Source of the DNA: CAYLSV01 sp964386435
GTDB taxonomy: Bacteria > Planctomycetota > Phycisphaerae > Tepidisphaerales > Tepidisphaeraceae
DNA length: 41,485 nt
Reading direction: 5' to 3'
Assembly: GCA_964386435.1 (NCBI GenBank)
Contig: CAYLSV010000029.1
Coordinates: forward strand, 1-41,485
This document shows, one piece after another, positions 17,301 through 24,882 of this stretch (position 1 is the stretch's first letter; every line of letters begins with the position of its first letter). Under the pieces are notes generated by a model. That model worked only from the letters and a program-made list of their open reading frames with translations, was not told where the DNA came from and ran no database searches. Made by a program: the position numbers and the translations under genes.

Positions 17301-18020
17301 CGGGTCCATGGTGACGTACTGCTGGCTCCAGTCGGCGATCTGGAACTCGAGGTCGTCGATGTGGTTGCCGTCGCCGTCGATGGCGGCGGCCTGGGCCATG
17401 TTCGGGAACCAGAAGTGGCGGTTGAGCGTGTGCAGGAAGTCACCGTTACTCGATTGGTTGCCCGTCGACCAATCGATGTCGGCCTGCAACTGCACGTTCG
17501 GCTGGCGGCTCTCGCTCTCGCCGACCATGCGGTTGTACGTGATCGCGTCGCTCTTGCTCGTGGCGTCGGTGATGTTGATGCCGCTGTTGCTCAGGAACGT
17601 GCCGATGCCGGCCGCCTGCGACTCGTCGAAGTAGAAGCTGGCGTTCGTCCGCGTCTTGAAGTGGTCGGCCAGGAACCAATCGAACGCCCCGGACTGGCCT
17701 TGGGCGGCTTTATCGTTCAGGTACGTTTTCGTCGCCGCCGGCAGGTTGCCCATCTCGTCGACCACGTACTGGCGGACGGCATCGGTGAGCACGCTGGCGG
17801 GGGTGACGCCGGGGGGCGTCTGCGGCGTGCCGCTGAGCATGCGGCGTTGTTCGAGGGCGTCGAGATCGAAGATCGGCGAGATGGCGGTGGGCATGATCGG
17901 TGCGGGTCCGGTTGAAACTTCTGGGACGAACGTGCGGGCAGTGGCCCGTGCGGCGGCGGACGATGCCAAGGATTCCCGCCGCTTGCAAGGTGAAAATGGC
18001 GTCTGCGTCTTATCGGCCAT
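14370..18020 (-). CDS. Giant exported heparinase II/III-like protein with C-terminal propeller
   Basis: 1216 residues. Near the N-terminus is DALEQRRMLSG (residues 54-64), the planctomycete LEPR-type motif of large exported proteins. An alpha-helical region (about 70-400; LHQHGEFLYTEGANLKVAGD, EQSPGYAQGAI) fits the N-terminal toroid of heparinase II/III and alginate lyases. A beta-sandwich follows, with GVHGHFDLLGFELFGGDRPL near 585 and AHNTINVDRQNH, holding the expected His residues. Residues about 880-1216 form repeated strands such as NPGVSYFDGYYGDLKYAWF and APIISYHHRTNGELRVAS, a propeller or binding module. It probably degrades an acidic polysaccharide outside the cell by beta-elimination; the substrate cannot be told. 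An ATG at 17894 (MPTAISPIF) is an alternative start. The previous gene ends 22 bases upstream. Confidence 0.85.
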   Translation of the reverse strand: MADKTQTPFSPCKRRESLASSAAARATARTFVPEVSTGPAPIMPTAISPIFDLDALEQRRMLSGTPQTPPGVTPASVLTDAVRQYVVDEMGNLPAATKTYLNDKAAQGQSGAFDWFLADHFKTRTNASFYFDESQAAGIGTFLSNSGINITDATSKSDAITYNRMVGESESRQPNVQLQADIDWSTGNQSSNGDFLHTLNRHFWFPNMAQAAAIDGDGNHIDDLEFQIADWSQQYVTMDPPSFWSESDRGSWWFDTAIRAEYWTWTYFTALGHGSFDDATTTLMMHKLHQHGEFLYTEGANLKVAGDFGDNRVLTVGKTLHMLGVSFPEFTDAANWAELGRELLKGSLNDGQFFADGVHVEQSPGYAQGAINDLFDAYLLDKANGHHLTEWTAADKQQLANVADAYNQFVTPDGKRPGMGDTYRTTGVTHYLKTAIALDRATPTTTTISSLNFAGGQDGSNVTSVNVADASGYDVGDHVMEQFKTEVMKVSAVSGNTITFERYHAGGTYNGLDTGETLVNFGDTPLAKPRQRDAWLLGESTVQDFLKIPSTGLTGTRGQFAHLDAGGHYIFRNPSEDTQLTFDAGAKGGVHGHFDLLGFELFGGDRPLIADPGPYKYIADKNESGYNIRESIVSTLAHNTINVDRQNHAALEKGTQAAENVEVYQKLDEAGFTQVSAKHTGYAHLTGSPMVGRTVWHDKADTYVIVDYGKATKNQDFGISFTLPSDGSPTNWIDTTDGYQYARSKHASGKNVIIKSLKLPGQTHTNNNSFVTDITDTDYLADAKRLAVRSTTPNAVFVTMIQSYDGSAIPNDNIAVSGTASPDNNFSLVITRGAGGTDTVNLTPPPQESLDPQGAGIAGAYFHDVAYGSDGRLHMVFVDTVDKSFRYTVRDELTGVWAEPTTIDKGDVAGFEDTVGYYADLTIDRNGNPGVSYFDGYYGDLKYAWFGEETKAWEVETIDAKKSVGLYTSLAYSRNSNAPIISYHHRTNGELRVASKNGPNDWFIEVIDGGAVSGTKAGQFSRIAMDPNRTDVNGRWVVAYADTTRNTFKFSAFNGSAGRTIEEVDADMGLLGGYLSMGFVDSGSGHDNAVGGTKWQPVLSYYESAPGTALKYAYRTKTNVAQPGQWTAYYLDGQQGGKRGGLYSSLQVINNRPTIFHFDSKNNQLKRVQQTAGGSWDYTWTAPSGGRLVATDVFNGNLAYTNLDITGGSKVKVAFA

Positions 18021-18041
18021 CCGCCCCGCATTTGCCGCGTG

Positions 18042-19121
18042 CTATCGGCCGTTCCGATAAAGCGCCAGCACCTTCCTGGCGTGGTCGGCGAAGTCGAACT
18101 GCCGGGCCACGTCCGTCGCCGCCGTCGCCAGACGCAGGCGCTCGGCGGGACACGTTAACTGCCGGGCGGCTTCAGCCCAAGCCGCCGACTCGTCGGGCTT
18201 GCCAGGAATCAGCGCGTTTTCCCCGTCCACAAACCACGAAGACACCCCGGCCAGCGGACTCACCGCCGAGGGCACCCCGGCGGCCGCGGCCTCGACCACG
18301 CTGAGGCCGAACGTGTCCCGCCACGTCGGGGCGAGCAGGGCGTCGGCCTGGGCATAAAGCGGCCGGGCGTCTTCCACCGGGCCGACGAACCGCACCCGGC
18401 CGGCACGCGCCAGCGGGTGCTTGGCGAACGACCCCGCCGGCCCGCCGCCGGCCACCGTCAGCGTCCCGCCCGCCGCCGCCGCGGCATCCAGGGCGGCGGA
18501 TAATCCTTTGATCCGGAAGTTGTACGCCACGAACAGGAAACGGGTCGGTCCCGCCGTCTTCTTTGCCGCCGCCCGGCCCACGACTTGGCCGTGGAACTCG
18601 TTGAAGTCGATCGCCGCCCCGAGCGGCTCGCACTGCCGGGCCCCCAGCAGCCGCCCGGCCAGTGTGCACATCGCCGGCGAGAGTCCGAACAGCCTCGGCT
18701 GCCGGCCATTGGCAAACATCGCCCGCTCCAACTGCACCGACAGCCGCCGCTTGCCGCTGAGCACGTGCGCCACCCGCGGCGACTTGGGCAACAACCCCGC
18801 CGGCCCCGCCGCGGCCAGACCGGCGTGCGGTTGGTAGACGTCGCACCGCCGCAACGGCATCATCGCGTGGACGATGTCGAACCCCGTCGCCGCCCGCTGG
18901 GCTTCGTCGACGAATTCCTCGTACCAATGCCGCCGCGACCCCCGGCCGATGCGCAACGTGACCCGCTGCTCCGTCGGCGTTTCCTCGTGGTGCCCCGCGC
19001 TGAGCACCCGCGCCTCGATCCCCGCCTCGCACAACGCCGCCGCCAGCCGCCGGGTGTACCACTCGGCCCCGCCGGGACGGTCGGCACGCGGGATGACCAA
19101 GGCGACGCGCAAGGGGTTCAC
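18042..19121 (-). CDS. GT4-family glycosyltransferase
   Basis: About 359 residues with a GT-B fold. The N-terminal RVALVIPRADRPGGAEWYTR is the acceptor-side strand and Gly loop. The C-terminal half has FLFVAYNFRIKGLSAALDA, TLTVAGGGPAG, RVRFVGPVEDARPLYAQADA and the donor site TWRDTFGLSVVEAAAAGVP; this is a variant of the usual E-x7-E pair with Asp in place of the first Glu. The closest functional idea is a lipopolysaccharide core glucosyltransferase of the WaaG type, but the sugar and acceptor are not determined. The frame opens with GTG 19181; the internal GTG at 19121 starts the protein at the conserved first strand. The heparinase-like gene begins 22 bases downstream, so the two may be cotranscribed. 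Confidence 0.85.
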   Translation of the reverse strand: MNPLRVALVIPRADRPGGAEWYTRRLAAALCEAGIEARVLSAGHHEETPTEQRVTLRIGRGSRRHWYEEFVDEAQRAATGFDIVHAMMPLRRCDVYQPHAGLAAAGPAGLLPKSPRVAHVLSGKRRLSVQLERAMFANGRQPRLFGLSPAMCTLAGRLLGARQCEPLGAAIDFNEFHGQVVGRAAAKKTAGPTRFLFVAYNFRIKGLSAALDAAAAAGGTLTVAGGGPAGSFAKHPLARAGRVRFVGPVEDARPLYAQADALLAPTWRDTFGLSVVEAAAAGVPSAVSPLAGVSSWFVDGENALIPGKPDESAAWAEAARQLTCPAERLRLATAATDVARQFDFADHARKVLALYRNGR

Positions 19122-19193
19122 CCTAGCCGCCGAGTCTGGGGGTGCGCGTCCACGATGAGCAAGACGACGCGGAAGCCGCACAAGTTCCGCAAC

Positions 19194-20147
19194 CTAATCA
19201 AGGGACCGCAGCGTCAGCGTCTGCCGCAGCTCCGCCGCCTCGCCCGGCTGCACCTCGCGGAGCGGGCCGACGTGCTCCAGCTCCGTGTAGTGCCACTGCG
19301 GCTCGTCGAGGTTCCAGTTCTTGTACATCGTCACGTTCCAACCGCCTTCGGGGTAAAGCTCGCCCGGCTCGTAGGAAACCTGGCTGCGCAGCTCCAACTC
19401 GTCATCGCGGTACGTCGCCACGCCGCTGGGAACGACCGCGCCGATCTTCCAACCCTTCTCCCGCGGCACGTCGTGGTAAACGCGGACCATGTCGCCATCG
19501 AGCTCGAACGCCGGATGGTCGGCGGGCGTGTTGGGGAAGAAACCGATCGACCGGATGAAGCCGTCGTTCTCGGCGAAGTCCTGACGGACGTTGGCCTCGA
19601 TAACGCCGTTGTGGCCGTTGGGGATGCTGGCAATGGTCCACGCCGCCATCGTCTTCGGGCTGCCGCTGCGGTTGATAATGCGGTGGATGACGTGGACGCT
19701 CGGGCCGTCGAGTGTCAGTTCAAGCTCAGCCTGGTAACCGCTCTGCGGGTCGACGCTGGCACGCAGGAACAGATAGTCATCCCGCTGCTCCACGATCTCC
19801 GCCGGCTGCCGGCTGGGCAGATCCCAGTTCTTGGTCTGCACCGGGTCCATGACGCACGTCCGCAAGCCGCCGAACGGGTGCTCAGCGTACTGCAGCAGCG
19901 ACCGCCCGCCGACCGGCCGCAGGACGTGGACCCGCAGCTTCGGCTCGACGGCGGCGAACAGCTCGATCTCGTTGTTGCGCAGCCAGACGCCCTCGTACTT
20001 CGAGTCGTCGAAGACGACGTCGGCGGTGGGCTGAAGCTGGGTGGGGATGTCGATCGTCGCCACGGGCTGGGCGTTCTCGCTGCGGCTACACCCGGCGAGA
20101 GCGGCGGTCGCGGCGAGACAGAATAGGGTCTTGGGCATGCTCCTCAT
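19194..20147 (-). CDS. DUF4380-like lipoprotein
   Basis: About 317 residues. The signal is lipoprotein-like: MPKTLFCLAATAALAGCSRS with lipobox LAGC. The body is a run of beta strands resembling a galactose-mutarotase-type sandwich: GVWLRNNEIELFAAVEPKLR, HVIHRIINRSGSPKTMAAWT, MVRVYHDVPREKGWKIGAVV and NVTMYKNWNLDEPQWHYTELEH. This matches what I know of DUF4380 proteins, which are thought to bind or act on sugars; the function is unproven. The ATG at 20147 gives MRSMPKTL, and the ATG at 20138 is equally possible. The frame continues to 22724 but everything above 20147 runs through other genes and is not part of it. The GT4 gene follows on the same strand 72 bases downstream. Confidence 0.72.
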   Translation of the reverse strand: MRSMPKTLFCLAATAALAGCSRSENAQPVATIDIPTQLQPTADVVFDDSKYEGVWLRNNEIELFAAVEPKLRVHVLRPVGGRSLLQYAEHPFGGLRTCVMDPVQTKNWDLPSRQPAEIVEQRDDYLFLRASVDPQSGYQAELELTLDGPSVHVIHRIINRSGSPKTMAAWTIASIPNGHNGVIEANVRQDFAENDGFIRSIGFFPNTPADHPAFELDGDMVRVYHDVPREKGWKIGAVVPSGVATYRDDELELRSQVSYEPGELYPEGGWNVTMYKNWNLDEPQWHYTELEHVGPLREVQPGEAAELRQTLTLRSLD

Positions 20148-20192
20148 CGGGTTCAGCGTACCGCCTTCGGGCCGATCGTCATAACGTGGGGC

Positions 20193-21941
20193 ATGCCCGA
20201 TGCCGAGCCGCGCGAAACGACCGCCACCCGCGACGACAAGAACGCCTTTCCGCGGCTCAGCGAGGACCAGATCGAGCGCGCCGCGGCGTTCGGCGAGCGA
20301 GAGGAGCTGCCGTGCGGCTCGATCATTTTCGAGCGGGGCGAGCGGAAGGTCGACTTCTTCATCGTCCTGCGCGGCCGGGTCGAAATCTTCGATGACGGCG
20401 TTTGCGACGAAGACGGCAACCCCGAGGTCATTCACATTCACCACGCCCGCGGCTTCACCGGCGAGCTCGATCTGTTCAGCGGCCGGAAGATTCTCGTCAG
20501 CGGCAAACTGGTGACCGACGGCGAGGAGCCGGGCGAGGTGCTGCGGGTGCCGCGGGCGAAGTTCGCCCGGCTGATGTCGGCCGAGCCGGACGTGGGGCAG
20601 ACGGTGATGCGGGCGTTCATCCTGCGGCGGCTGGGCTTGATCGACAACGTGCAGGGCGGCGTGATGCTCATCGGCCGGCGCGACTCGGCCGACAAGTTGC
20701 GGCTCGAACGCTTCCTGCGGCGCAACGGCTACCCGCTGCGCATCGTCCACGCCGACGGCGACGACGTCGAGCGGGCCGAGGCCGATGCGTTGTTGAAGGA
20801 GCACGAGGCGACGCGGGACGATCTGCCGATCGTTGTGTGCTCCAGCGATGCCCACGGCGACTGCCGCAACGTGCTGAAAAAGCCGCAGAACGCCGACGTG
20901 GCGAATTGTATCGGGCTGACGGAAGTGCCGGAGGACAAGGAGTTCGATGTTGCCGTGGTCGGTGCCGGCCCGGCGGGTCTGGCGGCGGCGGTGTACGCGG
21001 CAAGCGAGGGGCTTTCGACGATCATTCTCGAAAACGAAGCCCCCGGCGGTCAGGCGGGCACGAGCAGCCGGATCGAGAACTACCTCGGTTTTCCCACCGG
21101 CGTCAGCGGCTGGGAGCTGGCGGCGCGGGCACAGCACCAGGCCCAGAAGTTCGGGGCGACGGTCGTCGTGCCGCGCGAGGTCAAGAAGCTCGAACCCTGC
21201 GACGGCGGCGGCGACGGCTACAAACTCCACCTCGACCACGGCCCGCCCGTTCGCTGCCGCGGCGTTGTCGTGGCGTGCGGGGCCCGCTGGCGGACGCTTG
21301 ATCTGGACGACAGCCACCGCTTCGAGGGCAGCGGTTTGCACTACGCCGCGACGGCGGTGGAGGCCGACCTGTGCCGGGACAAGGAGGTGATCGTCGTCGG
21401 CGGCGGCAACTCCGCGGGGCAGGCGGCGGTGTTCCTCTCGCGGCAGGTGAAGAAGGTCCACATGCTCGTCCGCGGCGACGGCTTGGCCAGCAGCATGAGC
21501 GACTACCTCGTGCAGCGGATCCACGCCAGCGCCGACATCGACTTGCTCTGCAACACCAGCATCATCGGCATCGACGGCGACGAATGGCTGCGCGAGGTGA
21601 CGTGGCAGACCAAGGGCGGCGAGCCGATATCCCGGCCGATCGAGCACGTTTTCCTGATGATCGGTGCGGTCCCAAACACCGATTGGCTGCGCGGCACCAT
21701 CCGCCTTGATTCGGCCGGCTTCGTGATGGCCGGCTCGGCCGTGACCGACGGCGACGATGCCGACGGCTGCGCCCCGTGGCGCCTGAAGCGGAGCCCGTTC
21801 GCCCAGGAAGCCAGCCTCCCCGGCGTCTTCGCCGCCGGCGACGTGCGCTCGGGCAGCGTCAAACGCGTGGCAAGCGCGGTGGGCGAAGGCTCGGTTTGCG
21901 TGCAGGACGTCCACCGCGTGCTGGCGGAACAGCGGGCGTAA
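20193..21941 (+). CDS. Three-module flavoprotein: cNMP-binding-like, thioredoxin-like, thioredoxin-reductase-like
   Basis: 582 residues. Residues about 20-140 form a cyclic-nucleotide-binding fold (PCGSIIFERGERKVDFFIVL, GFTGELDLFSGRKILVSGK), but the phosphate-binding Arg pattern R-x-A-(T/V) is absent. Residues about 148-245 resemble a thioredoxin/glutaredoxin fold (SADKLRLERFLRRNGYP, DDLPIVVCSSD, LKKPQNADVANCIGL). Residues 250-580 are a TrxR-type domain: FAD site VVGAGPAGLAAAVYAAS, APGGQAGTSSRIENYLGFP, NADPH site VVGGGNSAGQAAVFLS and GVFAAGDVRSGSVKRVASAV. The active-site CxxC is replaced by GLHYAATAVEADLC, so it cannot reduce disulfides the usual way. This architecture exists in other bacteria; its role is unclear, perhaps redox signalling. 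Confidence 0.88.
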   Translation: MPDAEPRETTATRDDKNAFPRLSEDQIERAAAFGEREELPCGSIIFERGERKVDFFIVLRGRVEIFDDGVCDEDGNPEVIHIHHARGFTGELDLFSGRKILVSGKLVTDGEEPGEVLRVPRAKFARLMSAEPDVGQTVMRAFILRRLGLIDNVQGGVMLIGRRDSADKLRLERFLRRNGYPLRIVHADGDDVERAEADALLKEHEATRDDLPIVVCSSDAHGDCRNVLKKPQNADVANCIGLTEVPEDKEFDVAVVGAGPAGLAAAVYAASEGLSTIILENEAPGGQAGTSSRIENYLGFPTGVSGWELAARAQHQAQKFGATVVVPREVKKLEPCDGGGDGYKLHLDHGPPVRCRGVVVACGARWRTLDLDDSHRFEGSGLHYAATAVEADLCRDKEVIVVGGGNSAGQAAVFLSRQVKKVHMLVRGDGLASSMSDYLVQRIHASADIDLLCNTSIIGIDGDEWLREVTWQTKGGEPISRPIEHVFLMIGAVPNTDWLRGTIRLDSAGFVMAGSAVTDGDDADGCAPWRLKRSPFAQEASLPGVFAAGDVRSGSVKRVASAVGEGSVCVQDVHRVLAEQRA

Positions 21942-21948
21942 GGGCGTC

Positions 21949-23616
21949 TCAGGCGGGTTCGAGCAGTTCGTGTTCGACGGCGTACTCGACGACGATCTCC
22001 TTGCGGCCGCTTTCCTCGAACAGGACCGCCACCTTGTTGCCGTCGTAGCCCTCGACGATGCCGCGGCCGAGGTTTTTGTGCTCGACGTGGGTGTTGACCG
22101 GGTAGGGGCGGTCGGCCGTGGGCTCGGGTTCGGACGGCTTAGTTTTTGCGAGGCCGGCGCGGCAGTTGTCGCACGCGTCGCACGTCGCCGGCGGCTCCTC
22201 ACCGAAGTACCGCAGCAGCAGCGACCGGCGGCAGGCGGTGGTGGTGGCGTAAAGCTCCATCTGCTCCAGCCGGTGGTTGCGCCAGTCGCGGAAGCGTTGC
22301 TGCTGTTCGAGCACGTCGTCGGCCAGCTCGCCGGCGTCGGCGGTGCTTTGCGGGTGGGCCTCGCCATCGAGGTCGACGCGGAGGGCGTCGGCTTCTTCGA
22401 GCAGTTGCAGCGTGCGGCCGAGCTTGCCGGCGGGCACGTCGGTCTCCTCGGCCAGCGTGTCGGCGTCAATGCTCGTGCCGTCGTAGCGAACAGTCTCCAC
22501 CACGTCGGCGATCTGGTCGGCGTCGAGCCGGGCGGGGGCGGAGAGCGTCTTCTGCAAGCCCAGATCGGCCGAGCGGTACAGCAAGTGCGCCGCCGCCGGG
22601 CCGCCATCGCGGCCGACTCGGCCGACCTGCTGGTAGTAGTTGTCGAGGCTGTCGGGCACGTCGTAGTGCAGCACCCACCGCACGTCCGCCTTGTCCACGC
22701 CCATGCCGAACGCGCTGGTGGCAACCATGATGTTCACCCGGCCCTCCATGAACTCGGCCATGCGTGTCTCGCGATCGCCTTTGTTCATGCCGCCGTGATA
22801 GGTGGTGGCGTCGAGGTTGTTCTCCCGCAGAAGGGCCTGAACGTGCTCGGTGTTCTTCCGCGTGGCGACGTAGACGATGCCGCAGCACGTCGAAGCGTCG
22901 TCGCAACCGGCGGCTTCGGCGAGGTCGCGGACGCGCACCGGCAGCAGCCGGTCCTTCACCGCCACGTCCGGGCAGACCTCGGCCCGCAAGTCGATGTTCG
23001 GCCGATCAAATGAGGCGAGGTGTATTTTCGCCCGCGGCGAATGGAGCTGCCGCAGAATGTCCTCCCGCACCGGCGGGGCGGCGGTGGCAGTCAGCGCCAG
23101 CACCCGCGGCCGCGGCTCGAAGGCGTCGAGCACCTTGCCGAGTTGTCGGTAATCAGGCCGAAAGTCGTGGCCCCACTCGCTGAGGCAGTGGGCTTCGTCC
23201 ACGACGAACAGCGACGGCGGATGCTTTTTGAGCACATCGAACGTCTCGGTGCCGATGAGCTGCTCCGGGGCCAGCAGCAGGTACTCGAGCGAGCCGTCGG
23301 CCAGTTGCTCGTAGATCGTCTCCCGACGGCTCTTGGTCGTGTGGCTGTTGAGCACCGCCGCCTCGGGCAGCTTGGTGCCGTCGATGCTGATGACCTGGTC
23401 GCTCTGCAGCGCGATGAGCGGGCTGACGACCACGGTGGTGCCCGGCAGGATCACGCCGGCCACCTGATAGATCGCGCTCTTGCCGCTGCCGGTGGGCAGC
23501 ACGGCCAGCACGTCGTCGCCGTCGAGCAGCAAGTCGAGCACGGCCCGCTGGTCCGGCCGCAACCCGTCATAACCGAGCCGGCGGCGGGCCACCTTCTCGG
23601 GGTCAAGCTTGGTCAT
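21949..23616 (-). CDS. recQ: RecQ-family ATP-dependent DNA helicase
   Basis: 555 residues. Helicase motifs in order are LRPDQRAVLDLLL (motif 0), AVLPTGSGKSAIYQ (Walker A, near residue 38), VVDEAHCLSEWGHDFRPDY (DEAH, near 142), ALTATAAPP (III), YHGGMNKGDRE (IV), MVATSAFGMGVDKADVRWVLHYDVP (V), split here over two motifs, and YYQQVGRVGRDG (VI). A zinc site, C-x16-C-x2-C-x2-C (CRRSL...TCDACDNC), lies near 460-480. There is no HRDC domain; the tail instead has a small domain starting NTHVEHKNLGRGIVEGYDGN. RecQ unwinds forks and recombination intermediates. The frame reaches 23697, but that part lies in a repeat element; ATG 23616 (MTKLDPEKV) is chosen. Confidence 0.93.
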   Translation of the reverse strand: MTKLDPEKVARRRLGYDGLRPDQRAVLDLLLDGDDVLAVLPTGSGKSAIYQVAGVILPGTTVVVSPLIALQSDQVISIDGTKLPEAAVLNSHTTKSRRETIYEQLADGSLEYLLLAPEQLIGTETFDVLKKHPPSLFVVDEAHCLSEWGHDFRPDYRQLGKVLDAFEPRPRVLALTATAAPPVREDILRQLHSPRAKIHLASFDRPNIDLRAEVCPDVAVKDRLLPVRVRDLAEAAGCDDASTCCGIVYVATRKNTEHVQALLRENNLDATTYHGGMNKGDRETRMAEFMEGRVNIMVATSAFGMGVDKADVRWVLHYDVPDSLDNYYQQVGRVGRDGGPAAAHLLYRSADLGLQKTLSAPARLDADQIADVVETVRYDGTSIDADTLAEETDVPAGKLGRTLQLLEEADALRVDLDGEAHPQSTADAGELADDVLEQQQRFRDWRNHRLEQMELYATTTACRRSLLLRYFGEEPPATCDACDNCRAGLAKTKPSEPEPTADRPYPVNTHVEHKNLGRGIVEGYDGNKVAVLFEESGRKEIVVEYAVEHELLEPA

Positions 23617-23646
23617 GCCGTTGAACAACAAACGGCGGGCCACGGG

Positions 23647-23728
23647 AGTTGTTGGTTGGTAGTTGTTGGTTGCCAAGTCGCAACCAGCAACTAACAATTA
23701 TCAACTCACAACCATCAACTCACAACCA
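23647..23728. repeat. Inverted repeat made of 7/14-base units upstream of recQ
   Basis: Left heptads are AGTTGTT, GGTTGGT, AGTTGTT and GGTTGCC (23647-23674). 23656-23673 pairs with 23680-23697 at 16 of 18 positions around a 6-base loop. On the right a 14-base unit TCAACTCACAACCA is repeated perfectly (23701-23714, 23715-23728). It lies in the 116 bases between the DUF3524 gene stop and the recQ start, and would be transcribed as recQ leader. Confidence 0.82.
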
Positions 23729-23732
23729 TCCA

Positions 23733-24827
23733 TCAACTCCCCACCCGGTTCGCCAGCCGGCACAAATGATCATCCATCCGAGTGGCGGCCTTGGGCGGGT
23801 CGAACTCGTCGAGGATCGCCTGCTGCTCGCTCTCGCCGCCGTCGCTGACGCCCTGGTGCAGCACGGTCAGCAGCCACGAGTAGATCCGGTGCGGCTCGCC
23901 GGCGTGCAGGCAACTGCTGTGGCGGAAGTCGCTGAGCAGCGCCCGGTTGTTGGCCGTGTCCGGCAACATGACCCAGCACCCGGCCAGCAGCGCCCGCACC
24001 GTGAGCGTGTCGAACGCCGCCCCGCTGCCGCCGCCGATGAACGAGCGGCATGACCACAGGGCGTGGGCGACGGCGTCCAAATCGTCCGCATCCACCGGCT
24101 CGGCGTGGGCCTCGGCGGGCCAGTTGCCGTGGGGGCCGATGGGCACGAGAGTAAATTTCTCGCCGCGGGTGGCGATCCGCTCGATTCCCCGCTGCACCGA
24201 CGAGGCGATGGGGGCGGTGGCGTCGATGGCAATGCGGCTGCGTGCCCGCAGCCGCTTCGCCGCGGCGTCCGTCGGCAAGCCGATCGCCGGCGGCACGAGG
24301 CGGGCTTTGTCGATCACCGTCGCTTCGGAAAACGGCGAGACCGCCGCCAGCTGCGCCGCCTCGCTGAGCAGCGTTGCCCGGCCGGTGGGCCCCAGCACCC
24401 ACACCTCGTCGGCCGCCCGCAACGCGTTGGCCCGCACCGATTGCGACCGATTGTCCGCCGGGGCCGGCTCGTGGTATCGCACGGCAATCGGCAGCTTCGC
24501 CAACGGCGGCCAGAGCCGGCGGAGCTCGGTCAGGTTCAGCATGTCGCCCACCACCGCCACGTCCGCCCGCACCCGCTTCATCCGTCCGTTCTCCGCCACG
24601 TGCGGCGGGTGGGCGGCGAGAACTTCGCTGAACCAAGTCCCGCTGACCTGCAGCCGCCGCTCCGGCCGCCGGGCGGGCAGCTTCACCAGATGCCAGCGGT
24701 GGCGGCTGTTGGCGATCATCTGCTGCAGCGAGTGTTGCCGCAACCCGCCGAACATCGGCTCGACCGCGAGCACCGTCAGCCGACGCGCCGGACCGCCCGC
24801 CGCCATGGGATGCCGCCGCGTCGTCAT
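23733..24827 (-). CDS. DUF3524 (QTMAN/GTDC1-like) glycosyltransferase
   Basis: 364 residues. The N-terminus VLAVEPMFGGLRQHSLQQM then WHLVKLPARRPERRLQVSGT and WFSEVL is the signature of the DUF3524 domain found in the animal tRNA-queuosine mannosyltransferase (QTMAN, formerly GTDC1) and its bacterial relatives. VAVVGDMLNLTELRRL and IAVRYHE continue that domain. The second half (about 190-364) has the feel of a GT-B donor domain (FIGGGSGAAFDTLTVRALLAG). Whether this bacterial protein modifies tRNA is not known. The ATG at 24827 follows GGAGG with four bases between, a good ribosome site. The receiver-DUF2225 gene lies 55 bases upstream on the same strand. Confidence 0.7.
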   Translation of the reverse strand: MTTRRHPMAAGGPARRLTVLAVEPMFGGLRQHSLQQMIANSRHRWHLVKLPARRPERRLQVSGTWFSEVLAAHPPHVAENGRMKRVRADVAVVGDMLNLTELRRLWPPLAKLPIAVRYHEPAPADNRSQSVRANALRAADEVWVLGPTGRATLLSEAAQLAAVSPFSEATVIDKARLVPPAIGLPTDAAAKRLRARSRIAIDATAPIASSVQRGIERIATRGEKFTLVPIGPHGNWPAEAHAEPVDADDLDAVAHALWSCRSFIGGGSGAAFDTLTVRALLAGCWVMLPDTANNRALLSDFRHSSCLHAGEPHRIYSWLLTVLHQGVSDGGESEQQAILDEFDPPKAATRMDDHLCRLANRVGS

Positions 24828-24882
24828 GGAAACCTCCGTCCGGGCCGATCGTCGGCCGGAGGAAAGTCTATGCGGCCGGCGG

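Noticed and set aside
15615..17915. 766-residue open frame on the plus strand opposite the heparinase-like gene
   Set aside because: It is a GC-rich antisense shadow: composition is dominated by Val, Ala, Gly, Arg and Asp, no domain can be recognised, and the opposite strand codes for a clear protein along its full length.
19155..19210. A plus-strand start reading MSKTTRKPHKFRNLIK, like a short basic protein
   Set aside because: The frame continues as an antisense shadow of the lipoprotein gene, with no stop or ribosome site supporting a small gene.
20148..22724. Long minus-strand frame that seems to extend the DUF4380-like lipoprotein to 1176 residues
   Set aside because: The lipoprotein signal begins at 20147; the upstream part is a shadow of the flavoprotein and of recQ.
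23617..23697. Longer recQ reading frame starting at 23697
   Set aside because: It would translate the heptamer repeat region; RecQ homology starts after ATG 23616.
23701..23728. Perfect tandem 14-mers resembling the start of a CRISPR array
   Set aside because: The units are too short, adjacent without spacers, and part of an inverted structure; no cas genes are near.
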